Positions 1 to 7,300 of a stretch of DNA of 7,950 nucleotides are shown piece after piece. Each line of letters opens with the position of its first letter. The first letter of the stretch is position 1. The notes below the pieces were generated by a model that searched no databases, was not told the origin of the DNA, and saw only the letters and a program-made list of their open reading frames with translations. The DNA comes from Methanobacteriota archaeon (GTDB taxonomy: Archaea; Thermoplasmatota; Poseidoniia; Poseidoniales; Thalassarchaeaceae): the NCBI GenBank assembly GCA_002685895.1, contig NYYK01000005.1:13067-21016 (forward strand), in the 5' to 3' direction. The position numbers and the translations under genes were made by a program.

Positions 1-83
1 CCAAGAAGGAAAAGAAGAGGCGAAGACCTGCAAAGGGTGGCAAATCAAAGAAGCGCAAAACCATCAAGCGCAAGAAAAAATAA
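1..83 (+). CDS. 3' end of a gene with a highly basic C-terminal tail (partial)
   Basis: Reading from base 3, 26 sense codons run without a stop to TAA at 81-83. Of the 26 residues 18 are Lys or Arg, with a Gly-Gly and a Pro-Ala in between and a Lys-Lys-Lys end. Such tails usually bind nucleic acid or rRNA in an otherwise folded protein. Nothing here identifies the family, because the body of the protein lies left of the window. Low-complexity purine-rich DNA can stay open by chance, so the coding call rests on the sustained Lys/Arg codon pattern and the clean stop before a gap. The same strand as the next gene allows, but does not show, co-transcription. Confidence 0.5.
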   Translation, partial: KKEKKRRRPAKGGKSKKRKTIKRKKK

Positions 84-119
84 AATGAGCAGGGGGAAAA
101 ACATCCCTCACTACTCATT
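84..119 (+). terminator. Imperfect inverted repeat after the first gene, possible 3'-end structure
   Basis: AATGAG at 84-89 is perfectly complementary to CTCATT at 114-119, and inside it AGGG (91-94) can pair with CCCT (105-108), with unequal bulges between. It starts directly after the TAA at 81-83, where a 3'-end hairpin would be expected. There is no T-run after it, which archaeal terminators usually have, so it may only stabilise a transcript end or be chance. The rest of the gap to base 187 shows no convincing TATA box. Confidence 0.2.
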
Positions 120-150
120 CTAGTAACCCACCCAAATGATAGGAGTGATA

Positions 151-204
151 ATGCGTGATGCCTCATCTGGGCGGTTGAGGAATCAGTATGTTTGGCATGG
201 ATAA
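151..204 (+). CDS. Possible 17-codon upstream ORF overlapping the next gene's start
   Basis: An ATG at 151 opens a 17-codon frame that ends with TAA at 202-204, inside the first codons of the 264-residue gene and in a different frame. It is preceded by AGGAGTG (141-147), a closer match to the archaeal Shine-Dalgarno sequence than the TGAGG (176-180) before the main start at 188. Ribosomes ending here would be well placed to restart at 188, so it could be a leader for translational coupling. It could also be chance, since so short a peptide has no testable composition. Confidence 0.2.
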   Translation: MRDASSGRLRNQYVWHG

Positions 205-982
205 TCCTGTTAAAGTACTAAACCAATTACGTCATTATGTCACTGATGGCAGGCTTGAAATCGCTGAAGTGATGGCTGAGGAACTCACAAATCTATTACT
301 TTCTGAGAAAAAGAAAACTATCGAACATCAGGAACTACTGGTACTCGCACTGAGAGATCATGCTAACATTCTTGAAATACGTCAAAAATGGAAAAAGAGC
401 CTAGATGCTGCAAAGCGGCTCAAAAAAGAAGAACGGACATTAGTGGCAATACGTGCAAAGAATGGCATACCAACAACTGCAGAACAAACTCTATTGAAAT
501 TACAAGACCAAATGCAAATGGGAAGGCTGTTCCTTCAATGCAATAAGATGAGGAAAGCAATCAATTGTTTCTCGGTTGTAGCAAATACAGGTCATATCGA
601 AGCGCATCTACTATCGATGGAAGCGCATGAAAAGTGCAAAGGGAGTTTGAAGAAGGCAACAAAAGTGGCTAAAGCTCTTGACAAGGCTCTAGAGGTAAGT
701 GGCCCACTTTCCCATGAAGAAAATGAATTTGTTCTAATTTCAGAGATTGGTCTTAAAACATCTTATCAGAATATTTCCTCTTCTTTTGAGAGATGGCTAC
801 AACCATCATCAGGACTGAATTCTAACGTTGCCGAGAATCTAGCGAAAAGGCTAGCCTCTCTTAATTCTCAAAAGGTAGCGATAGAGAGTGGAGAACAGGC
901 CGCTAACGCTCGCCTTCAATCTGCCATAGATTCACTACAACCCGCTGTAGATTATCATGAATACTCGCAGTCAAGCCATTAA
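188..982 (+). CDS. Hypothetical helical protein, possibly TPR-like
   Basis: I do not recognise the family. The 264 residues appear almost entirely alpha-helical and soluble, with no signal peptide and no membrane segment. Helix pairs can be read at about 8-37, 45-80, 99-131 and 135-170, rich in Ala, Leu, Lys and Glu and spaced like tetratricopeptide-type repeats, though no repeat fits the TPR consensus well. Residues 63-90 are strongly charged and the last 15 are polar and probably disordered. The start at 188 has TGAGG (176-180) seven bases upstream; a second ATG at 197 is possible. The gene ends three bases before the stop of the opposite-strand gene, so the two are convergent. A scaffold or protein-interaction role is inferred from the helical makeup only. 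Confidence 0.7.
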   Translation: MFGMDNPVKVLNQLRHYVTDGRLEIAEVMAEELTNLLLSEKKKTIEHQELLVLALRDHANILEIRQKWKKSLDAAKRLKKEERTLVAIRAKNGIPTTAEQTLLKLQDQMQMGRLFLQCNKMRKAINCFSVVANTGHIEAHLLSMEAHEKCKGSLKKATKVAKALDKALEVSGPLSHEENEFVLISEIGLKTSYQNISSSFERWLQPSSGLNSNVAENLAKRLASLNSQKVAIESGEQAANARLQSAIDSLQPAVDYHEYSQSSH

Positions 983-985
983 CGA

Positions 986-3900
986 CTATTTCTTGCCAAG
1001 GAAATCTTGCCATTCGCTGCATGAAGGACACCAAGTCCACAGATTACTCTGATGCATCACCTCTTGAACAAAACCTCCGCATGTCTTGCATGGAGGGTGC
1101 ATCGTTGGGGAGGGTGGTACAGAAGGGGGCGAGAATGGGGTCGACTGTGCCATTGAATAGACGCCTTCTGCAATTATCTCTGTTTTACGATTGTATCTTC
1201 TTGCCATAATTAGAAGTATTCCTAGAGCAAGCATGCTCAAACCGATTGCAATATACCAAAGCACGGATGTATTCTGTGCGCTCCCTTCAGATTGATCTCC
1301 GCTCCCTGTCTGATTGTTTGTGTCATGGGAAACCGGGCAACCTTGATTCTCTGGTGGCCCTGAATCATTTGGACAATTGTCTGCTGAATCGATTACTCCA
1401 TCGCCATCTTCGTCATTGTTATTGTTGTTATTTTGTGTCCCATTACCTGAGGTATTTCCATCATCAATATTTGTGTCAACCCATACAGCAGTCCAGTTTC
1501 TAGTCAATGAATTACCATCATCTGGAATAGCGATAAGACGAATGTGAAGTTTGTGTTTTCCATCGACTGGATCAATTTGGATACTATCATCAACTGAATC
1601 AAGGGTGGTCCAAACCTGAATTGGGAAATAATCAGATTCCGTTGCTGCTGTTTCATTATCTGTGAGTGCAGCTTCAAGTCTGATAATATCTGTATTATCT
1701 GCAGCCGATGACCATGACACCTGTACGCGCCAAATATTAACATCGTTGGTAATAACTGCCTGTAAATTCACGGGTAGCCAGAATGGTAAATCTTCTTGAC
1801 AAAATTGGGGATCTGTTGGATAAAGATCTATCGACAAACCAGTGGCTGAATTTATGGGACACCCGTCACCATCGAGATCGGACCAAGCAAGGTAATCTGT
1901 GGGGAAAGCATCACCATTTTCGGTACGCAAGTTGTCTTGTCCAACAGTGAATGTGTAATTATCACCATAGCCATCACCATCGAAATCATTACACTGAGTT
2001 GCATCAGAAATGAATGCATCACCCGCTTCATTGATTCTCATGCCATTGTCATTACCATAGGTGTAATTATCGCCACAACCATCGCCATCGAGGTCACGAT
2101 ATTGAGATGCATCATTGGGAAATGCATCACCTGCTTCGCCAACGCGCAACCCATCGTTATCAACTTGGAATGAATATTCGTCGCCATAACCATCACCATC
2201 GCTATCCCACCATTGAGAGGGATTGCTTGGAAACGCATCAGCCGTTCCATTAGGGCTTGCAAGCCACGAAGCATCTGGGTCACTATACCCATCTCCATCG
2301 GTATCTGGGCAACCATTTCTGTCCATATAACTTGTACCAGGATTATTTAGGCAAGCATCACCATTGGATTGATTTTGGTCATCACCCCAACCATCACTGT
2401 CACCATCATAATGTTGTGTTGGGTCATTCGGGAAATCATCTAAACTATCGACCCAACCATCACCATCAGCATCTTTCTTCAATACTAACAATGTGCCTGT
2501 GTGATTCATCAATGCCAAAGCATCCCCAGAAAATAATAATCCAAAACCACGTGGAATATGATTGATTGTATATACTCCTGAAAGTGTGTTATTTTGCATA
2601 TCATAGAATTCAAGTTGACCCGTTTGAGATGTGGATGCATCACCTGTACCGACACCCATAAGCCCTTCATGTAGTAGAGGAGCAACTGAGAATGGTTCAT
2701 GCATTAGCGTAGTAGTCTGCATCGATGTTTGAGATAATACATCCCAAACAATCATCTGTTTGTCCCATCCTGCTGTAATCAACATATCTGCCCCTGGTAA
2801 CCAACTAGTCACCCCCACATACCCATTATGAGAATAGGGTGAACCTTCGTCCATCCAATTTTGAGGAACGGGGTCGCTCGTATTCCAAAATCTCACCCCG
2901 CCAGATTGGCCGACAGATGCAAGCAAATTTCCAAAATCATTGAAATTAACTGTCCAGTGTGATTCCGAATATTGCCACTCCTTGAGGAATTGACCCGAAA
3001 GTGGATCTATTATTGCTACATGGCCATCTCGGGATGTATTTGTAGTGTTAGAAGACCACGAAATTGCAGCATAGGGACTTTGAGGATGAATATCTATTCG
3101 GCCAAATGCGCCCACTGTTTGATGTTGACGTAAATCAAATACCCACGCTATTTTACCATTTAGACCACATGATAATATTACACCGTCACTAAATCCAGCA
3201 AATGCTTCATTATTCTGCCACCCTACAGATTTTGCAAACGGAATGGAGTAAACCAACTGACCAAACTCAGGGTGAAAACATTGGGAAATGATTGACCCAT
3301 TGGCTCCAGAACGGATTGTCAAAGTACCTGAGGACTCAGCAATGGCAATCATATCTTGGTTTGGTGAAATGGCGATTTCACGTACTAACTTTGGTCCAAG
3401 ACGGCGGTATGGAATAATATCAAAATTAGTTACATCCATCTTCCATATCTCAACAGCACCATCTTTGCCCGCAGAAGCAACCAACTGATTTGCAGTAGTA
3501 GTTGTCGAAATTGTCGTAGTTGCCACTGCTTTGACGTCTTCTGGCTGACCAGTGTTGTTTGAGATTACTGAATGCCAACCAAAATCTGTCTGAATCTGCC
3601 CCGCTGAAACAATCGAAATTTTACCAGGATCAAACAAGCCAACCGCGAGATAAGAACCGTCAGGCAACCAAGCAAGACTGCTAACATTCTGTGGAATTGG
3701 AGTATACCAGAACAGAGTACCATCCGATTCAGCATAGGATGATGCCACACCTTCCCACTGATTTGGCTGAGATGGAGATGGGTGGTTGTATGCAATTGTG
3801 TAACTTCCACCACCTGGTTCCCAAGTGATGGCCCAAGCAGTAGAATTTGGCCCTGCTACATGCCGTTCCCACAGCAAACTACCGTTAATGGCATCAATAC

Positions 3901-4657
3901 CGTACACAACATCGCGGAATGAGACATTTCCATCTGGGTACGTCGTCATGTTACGCCCAAGTGCAGCCACCGTTCCACCATCAGTGGAGATGGCGCAATC
4001 AGGCACCCAATATTGAGTAAAGAAATTACGCGCATTGGGGGGTGAGCCATCGATAAAATGTGCAATGTCAGCAACCACGACCTCACCACCCATGCTCATA
4101 TGGTTAATATCTCCACAGAAAGCTACCTGTGAGTGGCCAATTGATGCATCTAGGCCCCAAAGCCATCCATCATAAGTTCCAATCAGGGAGTCTGTCCATT
4201 GCCCTGAACGCATCTGAGTTGAATCATGTGGTTTGGAAGAGCCATCATCAATTACCTGATATGAATACCAGTTAATACCACTGTCCGCGGCTAACACCCA
4301 ATCATTCGAAAGCCAAACCACATTCACCATTGCTGCTGAATGGTGAATCCAAAGAAGAACACGCCCATCACTCACATTCCAAACATACAATCGATTATCG
4401 GCAATTTCAACTGCTGCGATTTTAGTTCCATCTGGACTGAATTCAAGATCCCATACAGTCCCTTTTGTTGCCGGTTGCCATACATCTGCAAACCAACCAT
4501 TTTGGATACCTGGGCCATCACTCATTATCCATTGACTTGCTCCACTTTCTGTAATTGGAACGGACTCCTCAAGTTCACTTTCTATAGGTACTAATGCGAG
4601 AAGAGATGAGGCTAAAAACAGCAACACCAACATCAGTGACTTACTCTTCATCAGCAC
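986..4657 (-). CDS. Large secreted WD40-like propeller protein with DxDGDG repeats, C-terminal membrane anchor and zinc ribbon
   Basis: This 1223-residue protein begins with a signal peptide (Lys-rich start, hydrophobic 8-23). Residues about 60-727 hold WD40/YVTN-like beta-propeller blades, seen as repeated SPDGTKIA, GKDGAVEIW and DKQMIVWD type motifs, probably enough for two propellers. Residues 729-938 carry seven Asp-rich DxDGDG-type loops like thrombospondin type 3 or calcium-binding repeats; an eighth is at 1082-1096. A beta-sandwich-like stretch lies at about 960-1062. After an Asn-rich linker, a membrane helix spans about 1132-1152, followed by Arg/Lys and a proline-rich tail ending in a Cys4 zinc ribbon (C1190, C1193, C1210, C1213). 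Topology is therefore outside to inside. Many Asn-X-Ser/Thr sites suggest glycosylation. Ligand and function are unknown; a cell-surface binding or adhesion role is inferred. Confidence 0.88.
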   Translation of the reverse strand: MLMKSKSLMLVLLFLASSLLALVPIESELEESVPITESGASQWIMSDGPGIQNGWFADVWQPATKGTVWDLEFSPDGTKIAAVEIADNRLYVWNVSDGRVLLWIHHSAAMVNVVWLSNDWVLAADSGINWYSYQVIDDGSSKPHDSTQMRSGQWTDSLIGTYDGWLWGLDASIGHSQVAFCGDINHMSMGGEVVVADIAHFIDGSPPNARNFFTQYWVPDCAISTDGGTVAALGRNMTTYPDGNVSFRDVVYGIDAINGSLLWERHVAGPNSTAWAITWEPGGGSYTIAYNHPSPSQPNQWEGVASSYAESDGTLFWYTPIPQNVSSLAWLPDGSYLAVGLFDPGKISIVSAGQIQTDFGWHSVISNNTGQPEDVKAVATTTISTTTTANQLVASAGKDGAVEIWKMDVTNFDIIPYRRLGPKLVREIAISPNQDMIAIAESSGTLTIRSGANGSIISQCFHPEFGQLVYSIPFAKSVGWQNNEAFAGFSDGVILSCGLNGKIAWVFDLRQHQTVGAFGRIDIHPQSPYAAISWSSNTTNTSRDGHVAIIDPLSGQFLKEWQYSESHWTVNFNDFGNLLASVGQSGGVRFWNTSDPVPQNWMDEGSPYSHNGYVGVTSWLPGADMLITAGWDKQMIVWDVLSQTSMQTTTLMHEPFSVAPLLHEGLMGVGTGDASTSQTGQLEFYDMQNNTLSGVYTINHIPRGFGLLFSGDALALMNHTGTLLVLKKDADGDGWVDSLDDFPNDPTQHYDGDSDGWGDDQNQSNGDACLNNPGTSYMDRNGCPDTDGDGYSDPDASWLASPNGTADAFPSNPSQWWDSDGDGYGDEYSFQVDNDGLRVGEAGDAFPNDASQYRDLDGDGCGDNYTYGNDNGMRINEAGDAFISDATQCNDFDGDGYGDNYTFTVGQDNLRTENGDAFPTDYLAWSDLDGDGCPINSATGLSIDLYPTDPQFCQEDLPFWLPVNLQAVITNDVNIWRVQVSWSSAADNTDIIRLEAALTDNETAATESDYFPIQVWTTLDSVDDSIQIDPVDGKHKLHIRLIAIPDDGNSLTRNWTAVWVDTNIDDGNTSGNGTQNNNNNNDEDGDGVIDSADNCPNDSGPPENQGCPVSHDTNNQTGSGDQSEGSAQNTSVLWYIAIGLSMLALGILLIMARRYNRKTEIIAEGVYSMAQSTPFSPPSVPPSPTMHPPCKTCGGFVQEVMHQSNLWTWCPSCSEWQDFLGKK
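1880..2206 (-). repeat. Three tandem copies of a 36-37 residue calcium-loop module
   Basis: Residues 818-854, 855-890 and 891-926 of the surface protein are successive copies of one module: a DxDGDG(Y/C)GD(E/N)Y loop, a variable middle ending in LR or MR, then a GDAF motif and usually a Gln or aromatic end. The DNA shows the matching period of 108-111 bases, with the complement of the loop (CCATCACCATCG type) recurring. Copies have diverged (GDAFPNDASQ, GDAFISDATQ, GDAFPTDYLA), so the array is not recent. Flanking DxDGDG loops at residues 729-796 and 927-938 are shorter and off this period. Confidence 0.8.
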
Positions 4658-4664
4658 GGCTAAA

Positions 4665-4671
4665 CACCTTT
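4665..4671 (-). promoter_or_regulatory. Ribosome-binding site that favours a GTG start at 4657
   Basis: On the minus strand this reads AAAGGTG and ends seven bases before GTG at 4657-4655. The ATG two codons further in (4651-4649) would lie 13 bases away, which is long. Spacing therefore favours GTG, though either start gives the same signal peptide apart from two residues. Confidence 0.45.
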
Positions 4672-4712
4672 CCCACTTTGAACTTCGGTACGCATGCCTC
4701 CTATTTGAAGAA

Positions 4713-4721
4713 GTATTTTAT
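4713..4721 (-). promoter_or_regulatory. Candidate TATA box for the surface-protein gene
   Basis: Read on the minus strand this is ATAAAATAC, close to the archaeal TATA consensus. A start site about 25 bases downstream would fall near 4692 and give a leader of roughly 35 bases before the GTG at 4657, which leaves room for the ribosome-binding site at 4665-4671. No strong BRE is seen beside it. The same AT-rich core could serve ftsZ in the other direction. Confidence 0.3.
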
Positions 4722-4813
4722 CCATTCTGGATAATCTAAAGATACGCGATAACACGCCTGTACGACTACTTTCTCAGCGTCAAGGTTAAGGGTACTTCAG
4801 TGAGGCTAAGTCC

Positions 4814-5950
4814 ATGCGCCATTTAATTGACCGTGTATTAGAATTGCAAGAAGACGAAATTTCAACTGAAAAGGATGAGGAAACTAATCACATTGAAACC
4901 GTACCTGGAGACGAAGAATTAGTGGAATTATTGGCCAGCCTCGCACCTAGAATCAGGGTGTTTGGATGCGGCGGTTGCGGTTGTAATACCGTTCAACGTC
5001 TATCTGATGAAGGATTACTTGGAGGCGACCATATCTCTGGATATGCTGTCAACACAGATGCTCAACATCTGCTTCGCTCAAGGATTGAGAAGAAGATACT
5101 CATCGGTAGAACTGCACGAGGTCGCGGTGCTGGTGGCGATCCTGAAAAAGGTGAAAAGGCTGCTTATGAATCAGAAAGAACCTTGGTAAATATCGTCAAT
5201 GATTGTGATTTGGCCTTTGTTACTACTGGACTTGGTGGTGGAACTGGTACTGGCTCAGCGCATGTCATGGCCCGTTTGGCAAAAGCTTCTGGGGCTCTAA
5301 CAATTGCCGTAGTTACCTATCCATTTGCTTCTGAAGGAACCTTGCGTAGACAAAATGCCGAGTGGGGTCTTGAGAGATTACGTGAAGTCTGTGATACTGT
5401 TGTGGTACTTCCAAATGAGAAGTTGCTTGAAGTTGAAGGTGTCAGAGACTTACCGATAGAAGCGGCGTTCCGAGTAGCCGATGAATTACTCATGCGATCA
5501 ATTGCTGGCGTAACTGAAATGATTATGAAAGAAGGACTTGTTAACCTCGACTTTGAAGATCTCCGTAGTGTCATGTTGAACGGAGGAGGAATGGCAATGA
5601 TTGGCCTAGGAGAAGCAACCGGTACGGACAGGGCAGTTGAAGCAACAGTCGAAGCACTCACTTCACCGCTACTCGATATCGATGTATCAGATGCACGTGG
5701 GGCACTTGTCAATGTGGTTGGCGGCCCATCCCTCACCCTTGGCGAAGCTGAGCGGTGTGCACAGGAAATACGTGAGCGTATCAACCCATATGCACGTATC
5801 ATCTGGGGGGCTACTGTCGATGAAAATATGGGCAATGAGATTCGTGTTCTTCTTGTTTTGACTGGAGTCAAGAGTCAGCAGATTTTTGGCGCAACCGCTC
5901 ATCAACAAATGCAAACCATGCGTAATCGAAGCCTCGAATTCATCAATTGA
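4814..5950 (+). CDS. ftsZ: Cell division GTPase FtsZ (probably FtsZ1 type)
   Basis: A tubulin-family GTPase that polymerises at mid-cell to form the division ring. Family marks in order are the N-terminal nucleotide-binding loop GCGGCGCNTV (51-60), VNTDAQ (79-84), the GAGGDPEKG loop (106-113), the tubulin signature GGGTGTGS (141-148), and the T7 synergy loop with N244, D246 and D249, the residues that complete GTP hydrolysis in the next subunit. Length (378) is normal. An acidic 40-residue N-terminal extension precedes the GTPase core, and the protein ends in a short tail after residue 358 rather than a long linker. The start at 4814 has GTGAGG eight bases upstream. Position directly before secE and spt5 is that of ftsZ1 in many euryarchaea. 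All catalytic residues appear intact, so an active enzyme is expected. Three Cys lie in the first loop. Confidence 0.97.
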   Translation: MRHLIDRVLELQEDEISTEKDEETNHIETVPGDEELVELLASLAPRIRVFGCGGCGCNTVQRLSDEGLLGGDHISGYAVNTDAQHLLRSRIEKKILIGRTARGRGAGGDPEKGEKAAYESERTLVNIVNDCDLAFVTTGLGGGTGTGSAHVMARLAKASGALTIAVVTYPFASEGTLRRQNAEWGLERLREVCDTVVVLPNEKLLEVEGVRDLPIEAAFRVADELLMRSIAGVTEMIMKEGLVNLDFEDLRSVMLNGGGMAMIGLGEATGTDRAVEATVEALTSPLLDIDVSDARGALVNVVGGPSLTLGEAERCAQEIRERINPYARIIWGATVDENMGNEIRVLLVLTGVKSQQIFGATAHQQMQTMRNRSLEFIN

Positions 5951-5974
5951 ATGAAGCGTTGATGTTAAAGAGGA

Positions 5975-6006
5975 CCCCTATGTCGGCATGAACCCTAAGG
6001 GGTTCA
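5975..6006 (+). promoter_or_regulatory. Hairpin(s) covering the secE ribosome-binding site
   Basis: TGAACCC (5989-5995) pairs perfectly with GGGTTCA (6000-6006) across a TAAG loop, three bases before the secE ATG at 6010. The likely Shine-Dalgarno AAGGGG (5997-6002) lies in the loop and 3' arm. A second, mutually exclusive stem can form: CCCCT (5975-5979) with AGGGG (5998-6002). Either would mask the site, so secE translation may depend on ribosomes arriving from ftsZ or on unfolding. This is inferred from base pairing only. Confidence 0.4.
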
Positions 6007-6009
6007 ACC

Positions 6010-6273
6010 ATGACCAGCACCGACTCTACAAGCAAGTCCTTCGAAGAGAGGGTTCAAGCACGTCAAGACCAATTCGAATCTTGGGTTCGAAGTTTTGGCA
6101 GAGGCTCATGGGCTCGTATCCTACGTATGGCTCGTAAGCCATCTAAGGCTGAATTTAGGCAGACTATTTGGGTCTGTGGAATCGGTATGTTTGTACTCGG
6201 TTTTATCGGCTTCGTCATGCTTTGGCTTATGGATACTGAACTACCTAAATTCTTCAGTTGGCTTATCGGTTGA
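6010..6273 (+). CDS. secE: Preprotein translocase subunit SecE (Sec61 gamma)
   Basis: The small clamp subunit of the SecYE channel, which braces SecY in the cytoplasmic membrane during protein export. The family's amphipathic segment is clear at residues 35-52 (ARILRMARKPSKAEFRQT type), followed by one membrane helix at about 53-74. At 87 residues it is somewhat longer than usual for archaeal SecE, because of a polar N-terminal arm of about 30 residues and a 13-residue tail after the helix. It follows ftsZ by 59 bases, and spt5 begins 38 bases after it. The conserved ftsZ-secE-spt5 order strengthens the call. The start codon sits next to a hairpin that overlaps its ribosome-binding site. Confidence 0.93.
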   Translation: MTSTDSTSKSFEERVQARQDQFESWVRSFGRGSWARILRMARKPSKAEFRQTIWVCGIGMFVLGFIGFVMLWLMDTELPKFFSWLIG

Positions 6274-6311
6274 AAATAACCTCTATGGGATGGAAAAATT
6301 GAGGTCTGATA

Positions 6312-7226
6312 ATGTCTGATGGATTTATTGTATTCATTCGCCATGCTGAGAATGTGCTCTTATTGAAGCGCTCTGATGAAGTCAGTGATTTTGGCAACTT
6401 ATGGGATGGAATTTATGGCGTAGGTGACCCAAACGACTTAGATCACGTTCTAACTAGAGTTGTAGATGCAACTGCCATCCCCGCAGAATCTCTCACCTTC
6501 GTGAGAATGGGTGAACCTCGTGGTATTGAATTTGGCAACCGGCTAAATGATGTCACTCCAATTCTAATGGTCAGCAATTCTAATGTTGTTGAGCCAAAAT
6601 CTCTCTACAATGAAGCAATTTGGGTTGACCCAGGGTTTGTCAATGTACTTAGCCCAGAAGAAGTTGATGGTGAGTCTGATATCGAAGTAATGCAAGAACG
6701 ACCCTCTGTCTCACAACTAGGAGAAATGTATGGGGATGTCGCAGCTTTTCTCTTCATGCTCAAAACTACAATCGGACAAGAACAGAAAGTGGCTAACGAA
6801 ATCCGTGCTCGACTATCAGGAACTGGCTCTTTACAAGATATTCAAGATGAAGTTTTCTCAGTTATCCACCCTCGCATGATGCGTGGCTACATCTTTATTG
6901 AAGCAACAGCAAAACATTATGTTGAGAAATTAATTGGCCGTGCTGGTGGTGTTACAACACCAATGAGAGGAGTTGCAAAAGTTCTGCCCGGAGAGGCGCC
7001 ATTCCATGTGGTCTCTAATTATCTTGAGCCAAAATCTGCTACGGCAGGTATCGAAGTTGGAAGCGTTGTTGAAATTAGAGTTGGCCACTTCAAGGGTAAC
7101 CGCGCACGTGTGACTGCAGTTGCTGAAGGTAAAGAAGAAGTCACTGTCGAACTGTTCGAAGCAGCTGTTCCAATCCCTATTACTATGCGAGCAGATAATG
7201 TTCGTGTCACGGAGCGTGTCATCTGA
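6312..7226 (+). CDS. spt5: Transcription elongation factor Spt5 (NusG family) fused to an N-terminal Nudix-like domain
   Basis: Residues about 144-238 form the NGN domain, which binds the RNA polymerase clamp and normally Spt4, and 247-300 form the KOW domain with the characteristic FKGNRARV and EEVTVELFEAAVPIPI segments. That part alone matches ordinary archaeal Spt5 of about 150 residues. This protein has 304. Residues 3-115 resemble a Nudix hydrolase fold: a first strand FIVFIRHAENVLLLKRS, the WDGIYGVG turn, a helix at about 43-56 ending in DATAI, then LTFVRMGEP and PILMVS strands. The Nudix box Glu residues (REUxEExGU) are not present (TRVVDATAI), so catalysis is unlikely. An acidic linker (about 116-142) joins the two parts. 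GAGGT (6301-6305) lies six bases before the ATG. The fusion is read through without a stop or frameshift; no internal start with a good ribosome site was seen. Confidence 0.93.
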   Translation: MSDGFIVFIRHAENVLLLKRSDEVSDFGNLWDGIYGVGDPNDLDHVLTRVVDATAIPAESLTFVRMGEPRGIEFGNRLNDVTPILMVSNSNVVEPKSLYNEAIWVDPGFVNVLSPEEVDGESDIEVMQERPSVSQLGEMYGDVAAFLFMLKTTIGQEQKVANEIRARLSGTGSLQDIQDEVFSVIHPRMMRGYIFIEATAKHYVEKLIGRAGGVTTPMRGVAKVLPGEAPFHVVSNYLEPKSATAGIEVGSVVEIRVGHFKGNRARVTAVAEGKEEVTVELFEAAVPIPITMRADNVRVTERVI

Positions 7227-7300
7227 GCGAAGAAAATGGTTCTCGCGGCGGTTAAATAGAGGAAGTAAGTCGGCCGGAACCCAAACAATGAGGTGAATCA

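Larger units (their letters stand above)
4658..4813. promoter_or_regulatory. Divergent intergenic region between the surface-protein gene and ftsZ
   Basis: The two genes point away from each other, so both promoters must lie here or within the neighbours. The most AT-rich stretch, about 4711-4740, is the best place for TATA elements. For ftsZ I find no strong TATA box: TATTTTAT at 4714-4721 and the AATCTAAA stretch at 4733-4740 are weak candidates. ftsZ has GTGAGG (4800-4805) eight bases before its ATG as ribosome-binding site. No clear operator palindrome is visible. Confidence 0.5.

Noticed and set aside
2257..2565. 102-residue His-rich frame on the plus strand
   Set aside because: The His runs are the antisense reading of the repeated GATGGTGATGG codons of the Asp/Gly calcium loops.
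4660..4702. Minus-strand AGGAGG followed by an 11-codon ATG frame (4695 to 4660) upstream of the surface-protein gene
   Set aside because: The ribosome site is only one base from the ATG, too close for normal initiation, and the candidate transcription start falls at nearly the same place.
5317..5871. 184-residue open frame on the minus strand inside ftsZ
   Set aside because: It is antisense to the conserved GTPase core; its Ser/Arg/Thr-rich composition is that of a shadow frame, and it shows no recognisable domain.
7252..7258. TTAAATA, possible TATA box for an internal promoter before L11
   Set aside because: A short AT-rich word with no supporting BRE, in a gap where co-transcription from spt5 is the simpler reading.
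7238..7281. GGTTC and GAACC inverted repeat in the spt5-L11 gap
   Set aside because: Only five pairs across a 34-base loop with no good inner stem; weak as a structure.
7227..7300. Remnant of the missing L11 N-terminal domain hidden by a frameshift
   Set aside because: All three plus-strand frames of this 74-base gap were considered; it is too short for about 70 residues and holds no PPLGP-like motif.
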